Below are positions 18,996-29,600 of a DNA stretch of 64,000 nt, piece by piece. The translations under genes were made by a program, and so were the position numbers. Under the pieces are notes generated by a model. It was not told the DNA's origin. It did not search any database and was given only the letters and a program-made list of their open reading frames with translations. The first letter of the stretch is position 1, and each line of letters starts with the position of its first letter. Origin of the DNA: G963704535 sp963704535 (lineage in GTDB: Bacteria > Chloroflexota > Chloroflexia > Chloroflexales > Roseiflexaceae); contig OY969916.1 of the NCBI GenBank assembly GCA_963704535.1, positions 9,672,001-9,736,000 on the forward strand, given 5' to 3'.

Positions 18996-19877
18996 ATGAC
19001 CGCTTCCGAGGTCCTTCAGCGCCCGCTGCGCCGGTTGCGGCGGCGCGAGGCGGCGCAGCAACTGCTGGGCCGCGCCGCCCCGCACATCATCCTGTTGACC
19101 TACACCGTGATCGCGCTCTTTCCGGTGGTGCTGATTGTGCTCAACTCGCTCAAGAGTCGCGAGGCGATCTTCAGCGTGCCCTACCGCCCGCCCACTCCGG
19201 CGACCTTCGATCTGGTCGGCTATCAGACGGTGTTCGCGCGGGCCAGCTTCCAGTTGTACTTCGTCAACAGCCTGATCGTCACCGTGGTGTCGCTGTTCTT
19301 GATCTTGCTGTTCGGCGCAATGGCCGCGTTTGCGCTGGCCGAGTACCGCTTCCCCGGCAACGCCCTGCTGGGGCTGTACCTCTCGCTGGGAATTATGATC
19401 CCGATTCGGCTGGGGACGGTAAGCCTGCTGCGGCTGATCGTCGGCCTGGACCTAATCAACACGCTGGTCGCGCTCATCCTGGTGTATATCGCGCAGGGGC
19501 TGCCGATGGCGATCTTCATCCTGCGCCAGTTTATGCTCCAGGTGCCCAGTGAGATGAAGCAGGCCGCGCGCCTCGACGGCGCCGGCGAGTACCGGATCTT
19601 CTGGATGGTGCTGCCGCTGGTGCGCCCGGCCCTCGGCGCGATCGGCGTCTTCACCATGATCCCGATCTGGAATGACCTGTGGTTTCCGCTGATCCTCGCG
19701 CCCGGCGAGCGCACTGCCACCGTGACTCTGGGTGCCCAGCAGTTCCTCGGTCAGTTCATCAGCGACTGGAACGCGGTTCTTGCGGCGCTCACGCTTGCGA
19801 TGCTGCCGATCCTGGCACTGTATGTGCTGTTCTCGCGCCAGTTGCTGCGCGGCCTGACGGCGGGCGCGGTCAAGTAG
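18996..19877 (+). CDS. Sugar ABC transporter permease (MalG/UgpE type)
   Basis: 293 residues, starting 12 nt after the partner permease and clearly in the same operon. A charged N-terminal tail precedes six membrane helices (first IILLTYTVIALFPVVLIVL). The EAA loop reads EMKQAARLDGAGEYRIFWMV. This protein is the second half of the importer channel. GGGAG precedes the ATG. It converges on the BON-domain gene with only 5 bp between stops. Confidence 0.9.
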   Translation: MTASEVLQRPLRRLRRREAAQQLLGRAAPHIILLTYTVIALFPVVLIVLNSLKSREAIFSVPYRPPTPATFDLVGYQTVFARASFQLYFVNSLIVTVVSLFLILLFGAMAAFALAEYRFPGNALLGLYLSLGIMIPIRLGTVSLLRLIVGLDLINTLVALILVYIAQGLPMAIFILRQFMLQVPSEMKQAARLDGAGEYRIFWMVLPLVRPALGAIGVFTMIPIWNDLWFPLILAPGERTATVTLGAQQFLGQFISDWNAVLAALTLAMLPILALYVLFSRQLLRGLTAGAVK

Positions 19878-19882
19878 GTGAT

Positions 19883-20542
19883 CTACTCCATCCCGCGTAT
19901 ACGCAGCAGGTCCACCACTTCTACAACCCCGTCGATATACCCGGCCACGGCCAGCAGGTTGTCGCTGTCCAACATATCGTCCACGACACCGCGCAGCGTC
20001 ACGACGCCTTCGTTGGTCGTGATCTCGATCCGGTCGGCATAGGTGGTCGTGCTGCTGTCGGCGCGCAGTGCCTCGCGCACGCGGGCGCTGACCTCGTCGT
20101 CGCCGGGCAGGAAGGTGGTGTGATGGTTCTCGTCGTAGGGCTCGTCGAACGCTGTGAGCCCCAGACCGCTGGCGATCTGGGCATTCTGGGGGCCGCCGGG
20201 CACGGTCGGCGGGTCAATCGGCGGCACGTAGGTGAAGCCCTCCTCGACCGCCTCCATCGGGTCGTCGGTCTCCTCGGCCCGCAGTTCAAGCTCGGTCAGC
20301 ATCTCGATATTTTCGTATGCCGGCTCGTTAGGGAGATCGTCATCGATGGCGGCCTCAAGCTCGCCCTCGTATACTCCAGTGGAGGTGAGTTGGCCCAGGT
20401 CGTCGGTGTCGTAGCGATCGATATAGGCGGCCTGCTCCTCAGGTGGCCGATCGCCCTCAAGCTCGCGCAGCTTGCGTTCGAGCGGCGGATCAGGCGGATT
20501 GAGCGGAAGGTCGGTTGAAGGGTTACGGCTGCGCTCGGTCAT
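19883..20542 (-). CDS. BON-domain protein
   Basis: 219 residues. The first ~140 are acidic and proline-rich, probably disordered. The last ~70 (DEVSARVREALRADSSTTTY...GVVTLRGVVDD...VVEVVDLLRI) fit a BON domain, a small fold that binds phospholipid or bridges envelope proteins in OsmY-type proteins. There is no signal peptide, so an envelope role is uncertain here. AGGAG is found about 10 nt upstream of the ATG. Confidence 0.75.
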   Translation of the reverse strand: MTERSRNPSTDLPLNPPDPPLERKLRELEGDRPPEEQAAYIDRYDTDDLGQLTSTGVYEGELEAAIDDDLPNEPAYENIEMLTELELRAEETDDPMEAVEEGFTYVPPIDPPTVPGGPQNAQIASGLGLTAFDEPYDENHHTTFLPGDDEVSARVREALRADSSTTTYADRIEITTNEGVVTLRGVVDDMLDSDNLLAVAGYIDGVVEVVDLLRIRGME

Positions 20543-20631
20543 GGGCTTGCGCTCCTTTCAAGGGTCCATCGAGACGTCGCATGCTGATGAGGCTTCGTCT
20601 TGCAGGGAGCGTGCCAACAAAACCGGCTGAG

Positions 20632-20711
20632 AATAGAGGATGGAGGATAGAGGATGGAGGATGGAGATCGGCGGCAGATCTGTTTGTTCTATGTTCTATG
20701 TTCTATGTTCT
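20632..20711. repeat. Two heptamer arrays (GAGGATG)n and (GTTCTAT)n
   Basis: GAGGATGGAGGATAGAGGAT continues for four units (~20636-20670), and TGTTCTATGTTCTATGTTCT with a TCGG end follows (~20687-20713). They lie just downstream of the diguanylate cyclase gene. The gap 20543-20721 holds nothing else I can identify. Confidence 0.75.
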
Positions 20712-20721
20712 CGGTCGGCGG

Positions 20722-21999
20722 TCACGTGCCGGAGTCGGGGTGGACCTGCCTGGGCATAAACGCCGCGTTGTACGGCGTCGCCAGCCGATCGACGGTCGTC
20801 GCGCTTTCGAGCTTGATATCGTGGGGCACATCGGCCGCGCACACCACGCGGTTGCGGCCTTTGAGCTTGGCCTGGTAGACGGCCACATCGGCCTCGTGGG
20901 TCAGATCGGTGGCGGTGCCGGCGTCGTCGGGGAAGCATGCGACACCCAAGCTCATCGTCACTTGGATCGGCGCTGGGCTGGTCGAGACCTCGAAGCTGGC
21001 GGCCTCGATCGCCCTGCGGATGCGCTCGGCGAGCGTGTGCGCCTCGATCGGGCCGGACTCCGGGAGGACAATCGCGAACTCCTCGCCGCCGAACCGGCCG
21101 GCGATGTCGTACTCGCGGATGGTCTTGCGGAGGATCTGGCCGATGCCCGCCAGCACCGTGTCGCCGGCCAGGTGGCCGTAGGTGTTGTTGATGTTACGTA
21201 GCAGATCGAGGTCGGCCATGATCACTGCCAGCGGTCGCTCGAAGCGCTTCGCACGCTCAAGCTCGGCCTGGAATAGCCTGCTAAAGTGACGGGCATTCCA
21301 CAGCCCAGTCTTCGAGTCGGTCTGAGCCTCTTCCTTGAGCTGGGGGATCGCCAGCGCCCGGTACATCACCACCAGCGGCATGAGCGCCGGCAGGATCAGC
21401 CAGGGGTCGATCGACCACAGCACTGTGATGGTGTACCCCAGGCACAGCAGAACCAGGTCGATCAGCAGATTATCGAAAGCCAGGACCTGCGACTCGCGCC
21501 ACGAGAACCCGCGGGCCAGGATCAGCGCCAGCCCGATCAGCGCGTGGTTGAGGCACAGGTAGCTGATCGCCGCAACCGTGGCCGTGAGGACCAGTGGTAG
21601 ATTCATACCGCCCAGCGCGCTCGCGATCCAGCAGGCAGTGAGACCGGCGATGATATGGGTGGCGATGTTGAAGGGCTGAAGGTACCAGTTGCGTAGGCGC
21701 GGCCCTTTGGTCAGCCGCTCCACCACCCACTCGGTCAGATGCTGGATGGCGACCAGCAGGATGAACAGGAATGGATGCAGTAGCAGCGCGCCGGCGAACA
21801 GAAACACCAGGGCGATGTGGTAGGACTGGTGCTTGGGCGCGTGGGCGCTGAAGAGTTGAGCGAATGTGGCCAAGGCAGTCAGGACGACAAACGTCGACCA
21901 CGGGAGTGGCTGCTGGGGGAGCGCAGCGAATGATGCCGTGCCGAGCAAAACGCCCATCAGGAAGACAAGCCAGATATAGCCCCAAGCACGACGCGACAT
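20722..21999 (-). CDS. Membrane-bound diguanylate cyclase (GGDEF)
   Basis: 425 residues from the ATG at 21999, chosen because GGAGAT lies just upstream and the longer frame runs back through a riboswitch and terminator. Six to seven membrane helices cover about residues 1-235, without a recognised sensor domain. A GGDEF domain follows (TDSKTGLWNARHF, then FGGEEFAIVLPESG at ~300), with a canonical GGEEF active site, so it should make c-di-GMP from two GTP. No RxxD product-inhibition site stands out. Expression is probably governed by the GEMM riboswitch immediately upstream, which would close a feedback loop on c-di-GMP. Confidence 0.9.
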   Translation of the reverse strand: MSRRAWGYIWLVFLMGVLLGTASFAALPQQPLPWSTFVVLTALATFAQLFSAHAPKHQSYHIALVFLFAGALLLHPFLFILLVAIQHLTEWVVERLTKGPRLRNWYLQPFNIATHIIAGLTACWIASALGGMNLPLVLTATVAAISYLCLNHALIGLALILARGFSWRESQVLAFDNLLIDLVLLCLGYTITVLWSIDPWLILPALMPLVVMYRALAIPQLKEEAQTDSKTGLWNARHFSRLFQAELERAKRFERPLAVIMADLDLLRNINNTYGHLAGDTVLAGIGQILRKTIREYDIAGRFGGEEFAIVLPESGPIEAHTLAERIRRAIEAASFEVSTSPAPIQVTMSLGVACFPDDAGTATDLTHEADVAVYQAKLKGRNRVVCAADVPHDIKLESATTVDRLATPYNAAFMPRQVHPDSGT

Positions 22000-22014
22000 A
22001 GAATTGATCTCCAG

Positions 22015-22047
22015 AATAAAATAGCCTGGCTTCCGAGAAGCCAGGCT
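22015..22047 (-). terminator. Intrinsic terminator of the riboswitch expression platform
   Basis: On the minus strand AGCCTGGCTTC, TCG and GAAGCCAGGCT form an 11-bp stem followed by TATTTTAT. It lies between the aptamer and the ribosome-binding site of the GGDEF gene. Confidence 0.8.
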
Positions 22048-22065
22048 GACGAAGTCGTCCATGGA

Positions 22066-22148
22066 ACATTTCGGCAACCTGGCGGTCATAGCCCGAAGGC
22101 CGTAGATCCATGGCTTTGCGCCCCTCGCTTTCGCCGAGGTTTGCTTTT
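22066..22148 (-). ncRNA. Cyclic di-GMP-I (GEMM) riboswitch aptamer
   Basis: Reading the minus strand, the conserved GEMM elements occur in order: AAAGCAAACC, a helix capped by GCGAAAGC (GNRA tetraloop), GGGGCGCAAAGCCA, GG-x-TCTACGG, a second hairpin, then CCGCCAGGTTGCCGA. These are the strongly conserved parts of the class I c-di-GMP aptamer (G20/A47/C92 neighbourhood, tetraloop-receptor pair). The related cGAMP-sensing variant cannot be excluded by eye. It sits 18 nt upstream of a terminator and controls a diguanylate cyclase. The sequence 22158-22180 further upstream forms another small hairpin (GGAGGGGAGGACTCTCCTCC). Confidence 0.9.
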
Positions 22149-22406
22149 ATCGTGTCGCTTTTGTGGAGGGGAGGACTCTCCTCCAACCCAGTTTTAGTCA
22201 CAACTTATGAATTGACCGCCCAAATCACCGCTTTGAGTGGAGCGATCAAACAAGACTCAATCAGTCGAGAAGGGTCTCGTGAGTATACCACATATCTGAT
22301 GAATATGAGATGAATGTGCCGACGGGCTAGATGAAAAATATAATAACCTCATTGGTGCAATCTACCATGATATAATCGCTCTACTTTGCTAAACAGGATT
22401 CGGAAT

Positions 22407-23405
22407 GTGAGCAACGTCTTTGCCCATTTGAATGGCAGCGATGAGCTGCCGGATCTTGTCGAGGAGAGCGCACCGTATCGCGCCTCGATGCGTCGCCGGG
22501 TGCTCGCCCGGCTCGGCGAGTACGCCGCGCTAATCGTTGGCCCGCTGAACCTGCGACCGACTGCGGCGACGCTGCTGGCCGAGGACGACGCGCGGGTTGA
22601 GGTGCGTATCAGCACGCCCGGCAGCCACGTGGTGCTGGTGCTCGCGCCGGACGGCGATCTTGCCGCCGAGGTCTGCTTCCTGCGTACGCTGGCCGGCGCG
22701 CGCCTGCCGGTGCCGCGGCTGATCGCCCATGATCTGAGCTGCGCTGTCGTGCCGTTCACCTACGCGTTGGAGAGCTACGCTGGCGGCGCGCCGCTCGACC
22801 GGCTGGAGCCAGGCCCGCTGATGCGCGTGGCTGCGCGCCAGGTCGGGCGCATGCTGCGGCGCGCCCACCATCTGACCGCACCGGGGTTCGGCCGGCCGAC
22901 AGTGACCGGCCGCTGGCCGGCGCGGGCGTGGCCGGTCGCGCTGGCCGAGTGGCTGGAGCGGCGCGAGCTATTTGGGCGGGCGGCCGAGGTGCTCGGCGCC
23001 GATGGCACTACGGCACTGCGCGCGGCGACGCTCGATCACCCGGCCTTGGTGTGGGAGCGGCCATGCGCGATCCACGGCGCCGTCGAGCCGGCCCGCGCGA
23101 TCGTGACTGTCGGCGACAGCGCCCAGCTTGAGGCGCTGACCCGGCCCGGCGATCTGGTTGGTGGCGATCCGCTGTTCGACCTGGCCTATGGGCTGCTGTC
23201 GCGGCATCCCTCCGCCTTTCGCCAGGGGTTGCTGGAGGGCTACACTGCGGCGGGCACGCTGGACCGCGAGCAGGAGCAGCGGCTGCGCCGGCTCCGGCTG
23301 CTGCTGGATGTGTCTGATGTGCTGTGGCGTGATGATCCAGGCGCGCGCGCCCGCCTGCCGGACGATGTCGCCGGCGCGCTCCACGAGCTTGGGATGGCTA
23401 CGTAA
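22407..23405 (+). CDS. Aminoglycoside-phosphotransferase-like protein lacking the catalytic aspartate
   Basis: 332 residues from GTG at 22407 (AGGA ~11 nt upstream, perfect TATAAT at 22371-22376); an in-frame TTG at 22386 is the other option. The APH fold is suggested by ETxFLR-type LAAEVCFLRTLAGARLPVP in the N-lobe and by GDLVGGDPLFDLAYGL in the C-lobe, the usual metal-binding region. The catalytic loop reads CAIHGAVEPARAIV, where HGD is expected, so the base is Ala. It may be a pseudokinase or use another residue. It is transcribed away from the GGDEF gene. Confidence 0.65.
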   Translation: MSNVFAHLNGSDELPDLVEESAPYRASMRRRVLARLGEYAALIVGPLNLRPTAATLLAEDDARVEVRISTPGSHVVLVLAPDGDLAAEVCFLRTLAGARLPVPRLIAHDLSCAVVPFTYALESYAGGAPLDRLEPGPLMRVAARQVGRMLRRAHHLTAPGFGRPTVTGRWPARAWPVALAEWLERRELFGRAAEVLGADGTTALRAATLDHPALVWERPCAIHGAVEPARAIVTVGDSAQLEALTRPGDLVGGDPLFDLAYGLLSRHPSAFRQGLLEGYTAAGTLDREQEQRLRRLRLLLDVSDVLWRDDPGARARLPDDVAGALHELGMAT

Positions 23406-23558
23406 TCTTACGTAGCCACCTCCTCGGCGGGTAGAGCGCAATGAAGAGGTTCCGTAATGCTTACGATTGTATTCCCGCGCCGGACACTGTAGACTAGAAG
23501 AAGCCCGGAGATGATCTGGAGATCAACTCGCGCTGAAGAAAGCCCCGTTGCCTTAGAA

Positions 23559-23656
23559 ACTGTCTGAAAGGGGGAGTTTGAGGGGCTGCCCCCTCAAGAA
23601 CCCCTTTCCACCACGAAGCTTCGGCGACAAATCAACTTTTTCAGACAGCCTCTTAG
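23559..23656. repeat. Miniature inverted-repeat element, subfamily A, with GTCTGAAA ends
   Basis: GAAACTGTCTGAAAGG at the left is mirrored by TTTTTCAGACAG at the right. The core is TTTGAGGGGCTGCCCCCTCA. It lies directly upstream of the giant surface-protein gene. The gap 23406-23558 shows no gene. Confidence 0.75.
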
Positions 23657-23669
23657 GAAAGAAACACAC

Positions 23670-26600
23670 ATGCAACGCAGAACAAAACCGTTCACTATCC
23701 CTACGCTATTGTCCCTGGTGGTGCTCATAGTGCTGGCTTCCGGCTGGTCCTGGCGCGGTACGCTGGGCCTCCAGCGGGTTGACGCCGCGCCACGGCCGGT
23801 ACAGCCGATCATGTCGGAGCAGGCCCGCGCCCTGGCGCTCAACAGCCTGGCCCACGTCGCCGGGGGCTATGAGCTGACGAATCCAGGCCACACCGCGACC
23901 TTTACCCGTGCCGGCCTACGTTTTAACGGGCGCAACGGCGGCCCTGAGTGGCGCTGGCGGCTGACCTCGATTGAGGCGGCTGGTGGCGCGCCGCTGGACG
24001 CGGTCGAGCAGGGCGCGGTTGTGCCTCTTCGGCTGGCGCCCGGCCTGGTGGCCTTCCCACGTGGCGGCCTGGTCGAGCAGTACGTCGCGCGGCCGAGCAG
24101 TATCGAGCAGCAGTTCATCATCGCGCAGCCGCTGGACCTCGGCGGCGCGAACCTGGTGATCGCTGGCGCCGTGCAGAGTGCCGGGAGCTTTGAGACCCGG
24201 CCGAACGGCTGGCTGTGGCGGAACGCCGACCCGGCGCGCGGTGGGCGTGGTGTCGTCAGCCTGGGCGATGTGCGTGTGTTTGATGCGGACGGTCGGGCGC
24301 TTCCGGCCCGCATGGATGTGACGGCGCAGACGACCCATCTCACGGTTGACGGCGCAGCCCTGGCGGCGGCGCGCTACCCGGTGACGATCGACCCCGAGGT
24401 CGGCACAAACGACTTCCGCATTAGCGACATGGGGCCGAACACTACCGCCGGCTACGAAGCGCTTCAATCCAAGGTAGCCTACAACAGCACCACCAAGCAG
24501 TTCCTGGTGGTCTGGCGCGGCGACGAGCAGGCCGACCTGCAGGCCGAGATCCACGGCCAGCTGATCGATGCCGCCACCGGCGCCGAAGTCGGCACCAACG
24601 ACTTCCTGATCGCGCGCATCGGCACGGCCGGCGACCCGGCCACCGACGCGATCGAGCCGGCGGTGGCCTACAACTCGGTTCGCAACGAATTCCTGGTCGT
24701 CTTCGCTGGTGATAACGCTCCCGACCCGGCCGGCCCGCCCCCGCTGATCATCGATACCTTCGAGATCTACGGCCAGCGCGTTGCCGCCAATGGCTCGCTG
24801 ACCGGCGGCCAGTTGCGCCTCAGCGATATGGGCATTGACGACACCAACGGCAGCTACGACGCCAACGACCCGGCGGTCGCCTACAACGCCGGCTCGGATC
24901 AGTACCTGGTGGTCTGGAGCGGCGACGACAACACGGCCCCGCTGATCAACAACGAACTAGAGATCTGGGGCCAGGTGGTCGGCTACAGCGCCGGCAACCT
25001 GGTCGAGGTCGGCACGAACGATTTTCAGATCAGCACCATGGGCACCGACGGCGTCGGGACCTTCGACGCGCGCGAGCCATCGGTGGCATACAACAGCGCC
25101 GCCAGCGAGTACCTGGTGGTCTGGTCGGGTAACGACGCTGTCGCGCAGCCGACTGGCGCGTTCGAGATTTTCGGCCAGCGGCTGACGGCGGCTGGCGCGC
25201 CGGTGGGGACCGACGACTTCCTGCTGGGCGACTCGGGTGACGAAGCCTACACCCCTGACGTGGCCTACAATAGCACCGACAACCAGTACCTGGTGGTCTG
25301 GGAGGGCGACAATGGCGCCGGGAATGACTTCGAGATCTACGGGCAGTTGTTGAACGGGACTGGCGGCGAGAGTGGCGCCGACTTCCAGATCAGCGATGCC
25401 GGCTCAACCAGTGCGTTCCTGGCTCAGACGCCGGCAGTGGCCTATAACAGCGCCGTGAATGAGTACTTGGTCGTCTGGAAGGGCGAGGATGACTTCGGCG
25501 GGCTGATCGACGGCGAGTTCGAGGCCTTCGGCAAGCGCTTGAATGCCGCCGGCGCCACGATCGAGGGCACGCTGCGCCTGAGTAACATGGGTCCGAATGG
25601 GGCGGCGAACAGCTCGGTTCAGACGCCGGACGTGGCCTACAGCGACTTCAGCCTGAACGACTATCTGACCGTCTGGGCGGCCGAGAGCCAGCCGACCACT
25701 GCCGCCGGCGAGGCCGAGATCTGGGGCCAACTGGTCGCGCTCCAGGCCGATCTGCGGATCACCAAGACGTTGAGCTCCCCTGCTGGCCCGGCCCCTGGCG
25801 AAGCGGTTCAGTACACGGTGACGTATAGCAACCTCGGCCCAGATCCGGTCTTCAACATCGTAATCACCGATCTGGTGCCGGCCGGCGTCACCAGCCCCAG
25901 CTTCAGCACCAGCGGCGTGACCGGCTCGGCGCCGGTGCTGCGCGGCGGCACGACCTATATCTGGGACGTGGCGCGGCTCAACTCCGGCCAGGGCGGCACG
26001 ATCACGATCAATGGCACGGTCGGCGCGCTGGCCAACGGCACGGTCGTCGGCAACACGGCTTCGATCGCTACGACCTCGGTGATTGTCGATACTAACGCCG
26101 GCAATGGCAGCCAGACCGCCAACTTCACCGTCAATACCCCGCCGACGGTGGCGATGAGTTCGGCGGCGCCCAACCCGACCAACACCTCGCCGATCCCGGT
26201 GACGGTGACGTTTAACGAGAGCGTGACCGGCTTTGCGGCCGGCGATATCACGACGAGCAATGGCACGGTCAACAACTTCAGCGGCAGCGGCGCCAACTAC
26301 ACATTCAACCTGGTGCCCAGTGGGCAAGGGCTGGTAACAGCCGACATCGCGGCCGGCGTCGCCTTGGATAGCGGCAGCAAGGGCAATCTGGCGGCGACGC
26401 AGTTCAGCCGGACGTACGACAGCGTTGCGCCGACAGTGACGATCAACCAGGCTGCCGGCCAGGCCGACCCAACCACCAATAGCCCGATCAACTTCACGGT
26501 GGTGTTCAATGAGGTGGTGAGCGGCTTCAGCTCGGCGGATGTGAGCCTGAGCGGGACAGCCGGCGCGACGACGGCGGTGGTCAGCGGTAGTGGCCCGACC

Positions 26601-29600
26601 TACAACGTGGCCGTCAGCGGGATGACCACCGGCGGCCCGGTGATCGCCACGATCGGGGCCGGTGTGGCGACCGACGCGGCCGGGAATGGCAATAGCGCCT
26701 CCACCAGCACCGACAACACCGTCACATTCGTCGTCGATAGCACCCCGCCGACGGTAGCGATGAGTTCGGCGGCGCCCAACCCGACCAATAGCTCGCCGAT
26801 CGCGGTGACGGCCCAGTTCAGCGAGAATGTGACCGGCTTTATCGCCACCGACATTGTGGCCGGCAATGCGACGGTCAACAACTTCATCGCGGTGGACGGC
26901 GATACCTACACCTTCAATCTGGTGCCTAGCGGGCAAGGGCTCGTTACCGCCGATATTGGGGCCGGTGTCGCGACCGATGCGGGCGGCAACCCGAACACTG
27001 CTGCGACACAGTTCAGCCGGACGTACGACAGCGTCGCGCCGGCAGTGACGATCAACCAGGCTGCCGGCCAGGCCGACCCGACCCTGAACAGTCCGATCAA
27101 CTTCACGGTGGTGTTCAATGAGGTGGTGAGCGGCTTCAGCTCGGCGGATGTGACCTTGAGCGGGACGGCCGGCGCGACGACGGTGGTGGTCAGCGGCAGC
27201 GGCCCGACCTACAATGTAGCCGTCAGCGGGATGACCACCAATGGCACGGTGATCGCCACGATTGGGGCCGGTGTGGCAACCGACGCGGCCGGGAATGGCA
27301 ACAGCGCCTCTACCAGCACCGACAACACTGTCACGTTCATCATCGACAGCACCCAGCCCAGCGTGGCAATGAGTTCGCTAGCGCTCAACCCGACCAACAC
27401 CTCACCGATCGCGGTGACGGCCCAGTTCAGCGAGAACGTGACCGGCTTTATCGCCACCGACATTGTGGCCGGCAATGCGACGGTCAACAACTTCATCGCG
27501 GTGGACGGCGATACCTACACCTTCAACCTGGTGCCCAGCGGGCAAGGGCTCGTGACCGCCGATATCGGGGCCGGTGTTGCGACCGATGTGGGCGGCAACC
27601 CGAACAACGCCGCAACCCAGTTCAGCCGGACGTACGACAGCGTTGCGCCGACAGTGACGATCAACCAGGCTGCCGGCCAGGCCGACCCGACCCTGAACAG
27701 TCCGATCAACTTCACGGTGGTGTTCAATGAGGTGGTGAGCGGCTTCAGCTCGGCGGATGTGAGCCTGAGTGGGACGGCCGGCGCGACGACAGCGGTGGTC
27801 AGCGGCAGCGGCCCGACCTACAACGTGGCCGTCAGCGGGATGAGCACCAATGGCACGGTGATCGCCACGATCGGGGCCGGCGTGGTGAGCGACGCGGCCG
27901 GGAATGGCAACAGCGTCTCCACCAGCACCGACAACACCGTCACGTTCATCTTCGACAACACCCAGCCCAGCGTGGCAATGAGTTCGCTAGCGCCCAACCC
28001 GACCAACAGCTCGCCGATCGCGGTGATGGCCCAGTTCAGCGAGAATGTGACCGGCTTTACGGCCGGCGACATCACGACCAGCAATGGAACGATCAGCAAC
28101 TTCGTCGCGGTGGACGGTGATACCTACACCTTCGACTTGGTGCCGACGGGCCAGGGCCTAGTGACAGCCGACATCGCGGCCGGCGTCGCGGTCGATGGGG
28201 TTGGCAACCTGAACGACGCAGCAACACAGTTCAGCCGGACGTACGACAGCATCGGGCCAACAGTGGCGGTTGACCAGGCGGCCGGACAGGCTGACCCAAC
28301 CGCCGCCAGCCCGGTCAATTTCACTGTCGTATTTGGCGAGCCGGTCAGCGGTTTCGACTCGGCCGACGTGACCTTGAGCGGGACGGCTGGCGCGACGACA
28401 GCAGTGGTCAGTGGCAGCAGCCCGACCTACAATGTGGCCGTGACTGGGATGACGGTCAATGGCACGGTGATCGTCACGATCGGGGCTGGCGTGGCGACGG
28501 ATGCCACAGGGAACAGCAATAGCGCCTCTACTAGTGCCGACAACACCGTCACATTTGTCGCCGACAACACCCAGCCCAGCGTGGCGATGAACTCGGCCGT
28601 GCCCAATCCGACCAACAGCTCGCCGATCGCGGTGACGGCCCAGTTCAGCAAGAATGTGATTGGGTTCATCGCCACCGACATTGTGGTCAGCAATGCGACC
28701 GTCAGCAACTTTGTGGCGGTGGACGGCGACACCTACACCTTCGACCTGGTGCCCAGCGGGCAAGGGCTTGTTACCGCCGACATCGCGGCCGGTGTGGCGA
28801 CCGATGTGGTCAGCAACCCGAACCTCGCTGCGGCGCAGTTCAGCCGCACCTACGACAGTGTGGTGCCGACGGTGACGATCAACCAGGCGGCTGGCCAGGC
28901 CGACCCGACCACCAATAGCCCGATCAACTTCACGGTGGTGTTCAACGAGCCAGTCAGCGGCTTCGCCTCGGCGGATGTGAGCCTGGTCAGCACCGCTGGC
29001 GCAGTGGCGGCGGTGGTCAGCGGCAGTGGCACGACCTACAACGTGGCTGTCAGCGGGATGACGACCAACGGTACGGTGACTGCCAGCATCCTGGCCAAAG
29101 CCGCGACCGACGCTGCCGGAAATAGCAGCACCGTTTCGACCAGCACCGATAACACGGTGGCCTTTATCCTGAATCGTCAGCCGGTCGCGGCGAACGACAG
29201 CGTCACCACCACCGAGGATACCGCCATCATCATCGATCCGTTCACCAATGATAACGATGTCGACGGCGATGCGCTGACCGTCAGCGGTATGACACTGCCG
29301 GCTAACGGCTCGGTCGTGGACAACGGCGATGGGACAGTTACCTATACGCCAGCCCCGAACTTCAACGGTACCGACAGCTTCACCTACCGGGCGAGTGATG
29401 GCAATGCGGTCTCGAACACGGCGATCGTGACGGTCACGGTCCAGCCGGTCAACGATGCGCCCTCGTTCACGCCAGGGCCGAACTTAGCTGTGGAGAAAAA
29501 CTCGGGGCCGTACAGCGCGGTCTGGGCCACAGCCTCCTCCGCTGGCCCGGCCAATGAGAGTGGCCAGACGCGGACGTTCCTGGTAACGAGCAACAGCAAC

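Noticed and set aside
20515..21201. Plus-strand frame across the BON/GGDEF gap
   Set aside because: It runs through heptamer arrays and the antisense of GGDEF; no motif and no ribosome-binding site.
25404..26936. 510-codon antisense frame under the Ig-repeat protein
   Set aside because: It repeats with the 609-bp DNA units and is explained by the sense-strand repeats.
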